From NCBI RefSeq assembly GCF_011683955.1, contig NZ_JAAQPI010000003.1, forward strand, positions 1-64,000: a stretch of 64,000 nt of DNA, given 5' to 3'. The stretch is from Pseudomaricurvus alkylphenolicus. Its GTDB lineage: Bacteria > Pseudomonadota > Gammaproteobacteria > Pseudomonadales > Cellvibrionaceae. Each line of letters opens with the position of its first letter. Position 1 is the first letter of the stretch. The position numbers and the translations under genes were made by a program. The notes beneath the pieces are model-generated. The model searched no databases, was not told the DNA's origin, and saw only the letters and a program-made list of their open reading frames with translations. This document shows, piece by piece, positions 62,207 to 64,000 of the stretch.

Positions 62207-63142
62207 ATGCATACAAACGATTTATCCAATTGGCAGCACGACCACACCTTCGGTCAAGATCAAATACGGGCAGGAGAAAAGCGTACACTTTTTGTTGTTA
62301 TCCTAACCGCTGTAATGATGGTTATTGAGATCGTTGCGGGTGTTGTCTACGGATCAATGGCCTTGCTGGCGGACGGACTCCATATGGCCTCGCACGCTGC
62401 AGCGCTGTGCATATCTCTGTTTGCTTATATTGCCGCTAGGCGACTAGCCAGTGATCGACGTTTCACTTTTGGCACTGGAAAAATAAACAGTTTAGCCGGG
62501 TTTGGCAGTGCTATTTTGCTCGCTGGTTTCGCATTGGTAATGGCAACAGAGAGCATCAGTCGGTTGCTTAACCCCGTAACAATTACCTTCAACCAGGCGA
62601 TTGTTGTAGCAGTAATTGGGCTAATAGTGAATGGAGTTAGCGCCTGGTTGCTAATGGCAACTCCACATGAACACCATCATGGTCACGATCACCACCACGA
62701 CCACAATTTAAAAGCAGCCTATCTACATGTAGTAGCCGATGCATTAACATCATTTATGGCAATCGGCGCATTGCTAGCGGGAAAATATTGGGGGGCGAGC
62801 TGGCTAGATCCTACAATGGGTATTGTAGGTGCAATTTTGGTTGCCCGGTGGTCGTTTGGTCTACTGCTCGAAACTGGGCGTGTTCTTCTAGATCAACAAG
62901 CTAACGATGAAATTATTGACGAACTAATTAAGTCTATTGAAAAACCTGGAACAGACCGTGTTTCAGATATCCACGTATGGTGCATAGGACATGGTATTTA
63001 CTCCGCTGCGCTTGTCATTATTTCTGATAAACCAATGACACCTGATCACTATCGAACTCTGCTTCCAGTGCAAAGTAACATTGTACATACAACGATTGAA
63101 GTCCATCAGTGCTCTTCTCACGTAAGCAACAAACAAAAATAG
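62207..63142 (+). CDS. dmeF: CDF-family metal exporter, DmeF-like
   Basis: A 311-residue cation diffusion facilitator with six membrane helices and a His-rich loop (HEHHHGHDHHHDH, ~150-162) plus the DmeF-type N-terminus HDHTFGQDQIRAGEKRT. The CDF metal site appears as LLADGLHMASH and LHVVADALTS. Relatives export Co2+ and Ni2+ (also Zn2+ or Cd2+) from the cytoplasm by proton antiport. It follows the MerR gene by 70 bp on the same strand and may be in its operon. No DmeR-type repressor is visible. Confidence 0.93.
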   Translation: MHTNDLSNWQHDHTFGQDQIRAGEKRTLFVVILTAVMMVIEIVAGVVYGSMALLADGLHMASHAAALCISLFAYIAARRLASDRRFTFGTGKINSLAGFGSAILLAGFALVMATESISRLLNPVTITFNQAIVVAVIGLIVNGVSAWLLMATPHEHHHGHDHHHDHNLKAAYLHVVADALTSFMAIGALLAGKYWGASWLDPTMGIVGAILVARWSFGLLLETGRVLLDQQANDEIIDELIKSIEKPGTDRVSDIHVWCIGHGIYSAALVIISDKPMTPDHYRTLLPVQSNIVHTTIEVHQCSSHVSNKQK

Positions 63143-63490
63143 ATAAACGTTAGTTTCTTTTTTAAATTGCGCATCTCTTAATGACTGCACTCGTTTTGGT
63201 TTTATTGAAATCCCTAATCCTTTGAAACATGACGATGCGTTCGCGTATCGAAAGCCGTATTAAACTGTCTCCTAATTCGAGCATCACCAAAGACAGCATT
63301 ATTGATTAAATCAGACAATCGACCTTCCATTTTTTCCTGTGTGTTTTTCCCCAAAAGGACTTAAGTGTTATAGCAATATATAAATTTCGACACTACACAC
63401 TTTTAATGTAAAGATGATTGAGCTCTATATTTGGTTGTATGGCCGCAAGACGTCCCTTGGATTACTCGCTCAGTTATTAACAGTCTCGTC
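63143..63490. other. 348-bp AT-rich intergenic region between dmeF and the antiporter gene
   Basis: Holds one possible small frame (63214-63330) and nothing else that I can support. No clear terminator for dmeF. GC content is below that of the neighbouring genes. Confidence 0.5.
63214..63330 (-). CDS. Possible 38-aa small protein
   Basis: ATG 63330 with AGGAA 4 bases upstream starts a 38-codon frame (MEGRLSDLINNAVFGDARIRRQF...). Not recognised. It may be the remnant of a larger gene. Evidence is only the ribosome binding site and composition. Confidence 0.25.
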   Translation of the reverse strand: MEGRLSDLINNAVFGDARIRRQFNTAFDTRTHRHVSKD

Positions 63491-64000
63491 CTATGTAAAA
63501 CGACCAAATCGGCGGTAATAAAGCTTGATCCAAAAAGGCGAAAGCAGCGTCGTATAAGCGATCACCATAATCAGTGATGTATACATATCACCTCTGATAA
63601 CGCCAGCGGCACTGCCAAGACCGGCGAAAATCAAACCCACTTCACCCCTGGGTACCATTGCCATACCCACTACAATACGTCGCGGAAAGGGCTCTGCAAT
63701 CAACAGTGCTCCGGCAAACTTGCTCCCAATGGCTACTATCGCCAGTGTTAGCGACATGCCCCAGAAAAACCACGAACCCCAATCAACTTGGCGAAGATCT
63801 AGGGATAAACCGATCATCACAAAGAAAATTGGGGTAAATAACTGTACGATCGGTTTCATCTGGCTTTCGATTTTGCGGGCAAAGGCTGTATCAGTTTTTA
63901 CCGTCAGGCCGAAGGGAAGAAAAAACCGGCGTGACAGTGCTAGGCCTGCAGCAAAGCCTCCTAGTAGCTCCGGCGCACCAAACAGGTGTGCCAACCAGGC
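63491..64000 (-). CDS. Cation:proton antiporter (CPA2/KefB-like), N-terminus beyond the window
   Basis: Only the last 170 codons are seen; the frame is open through the right edge with no start. The fragment has membrane segments with LGGFAAGLALS, TPIFFVMIGLSLDLRQV, and VPRGEVGLIFAGLG, matching the C-terminal half of monovalent cation:proton antiporter-2 proteins. Part of the ion-path motif (FVMIGLSL) is intact. It would exchange Na+ or K+ for H+. A metal link is possible but unproven. Confidence 0.85.
   Translation of the reverse strand, partial: AWLAHLFGAPELLGGFAAGLALSRRFFLPFGLTVKTDTAFARKIESQMKPIVQLFTPIFFVMIGLSLDLRQVDWGSWFFWGMSLTLAIVAIGSKFAGALLIAEPFPRRIVVGMAMVPRGEVGLIFAGLGSAAGVIRGDMYTSLIMVIAYTTLLSPFWIKLYYRRFGRFT

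Noticed and set aside
1-64000. CRISPR arrays, insertion sequences and rRNA genes
   Set aside because: None found on reading both strands; the only strong tandem repeats are coding modules of the adhesin.

Overview
The window reads as chromosome of a Gram-negative gammaproteobacterium, probably a marine or surface-attached relative of the Pseudomonas/Cellvibrio group. The main reason is the block recX-recA-pncC ... mutS-fdxA-rpoS-nlpD-pcm-truD, a gene order I know from Pseudomonas and relatives. No insertion sequences or CRISPR arrays were seen.

Layout. (1) 1-14339, minus strand: a giant LapA-type biofilm adhesin, cut by the left edge, with its type I secretion genes (TolC-like outer membrane protein, HlyD-like adaptor, LapB-like ABC transporter). 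The adhesin has an N-terminal retention module and a PAAG motif like the sites cut by LapG proteases. (2) 14463-31620: housekeeping block with recX, recA (LexA box upstream), pncC, mutS, fdxA, rpoS, nlpD, a DUF368 undecaprenyl-phosphate translocase, pcm, truD and ygiQ. surE, usually between truD and pcm, is missing. A four-gene HPr-rel-A operon (Tat-exported protein, PqqD-like chaperone, HprK-related kinase, nucleotidyltransferase) sits between pncC and mutS. (3) 31887-37585: a tripartite RND efflux pump. (4) 37545-59323: a large exopolysaccharide cluster with dTDP-rhamnose synthesis (rfbBADC), glycosyltransferases, an O-antigen polymerase/ligase-like protein, a flippase, a sulfotransferase, a Wzz-like protein, a multi-SLBB export protein, a GT26-STAS fusion and an initiating sugar transferase. 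In its middle lies a signalling operon: NtrC-type sigma-54 response regulator, H-NOX haem nitric-oxide sensor, and an HNOBA-containing hybrid histidine kinase. (5) 59324-64000: an AT-rich segment with a GuaA-tail-like att sequence, tRNA-Leu(CAA), a metal-resistance block (MerR regulator, GDCCVxC protein, MerT-like, MerP-like, unknown envelope protein, DmeF exporter) and a truncated cation:proton antiporter.

Most interesting inference. The polysaccharide cluster looks like one nitric-oxide-responsive sigma-54 regulon. Four sequences with good -24/-12 sigma-54 spacing precede its four biosynthetic transcription units. A 13-bp dyad, TTGCA-N3-TGCAA or one mismatch from it, lies 85-130 bp upstream of these promoters and also upstream of the regulator gene. 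I infer NO -> H-NOX -> HNOBA kinase phosphorelay -> sigma-54 activator -> polysaccharide synthesis. H-NOX control of biofilm is known in other bacteria, mostly through cyclic-di-GMP; direct sigma-54 control of a polysaccharide cluster is the part that looks new. With the LapA-type adhesin, the window holds two major biofilm matrix systems.

All calls come from reading the sequence and comparing it with remembered family motifs. No database search was run.
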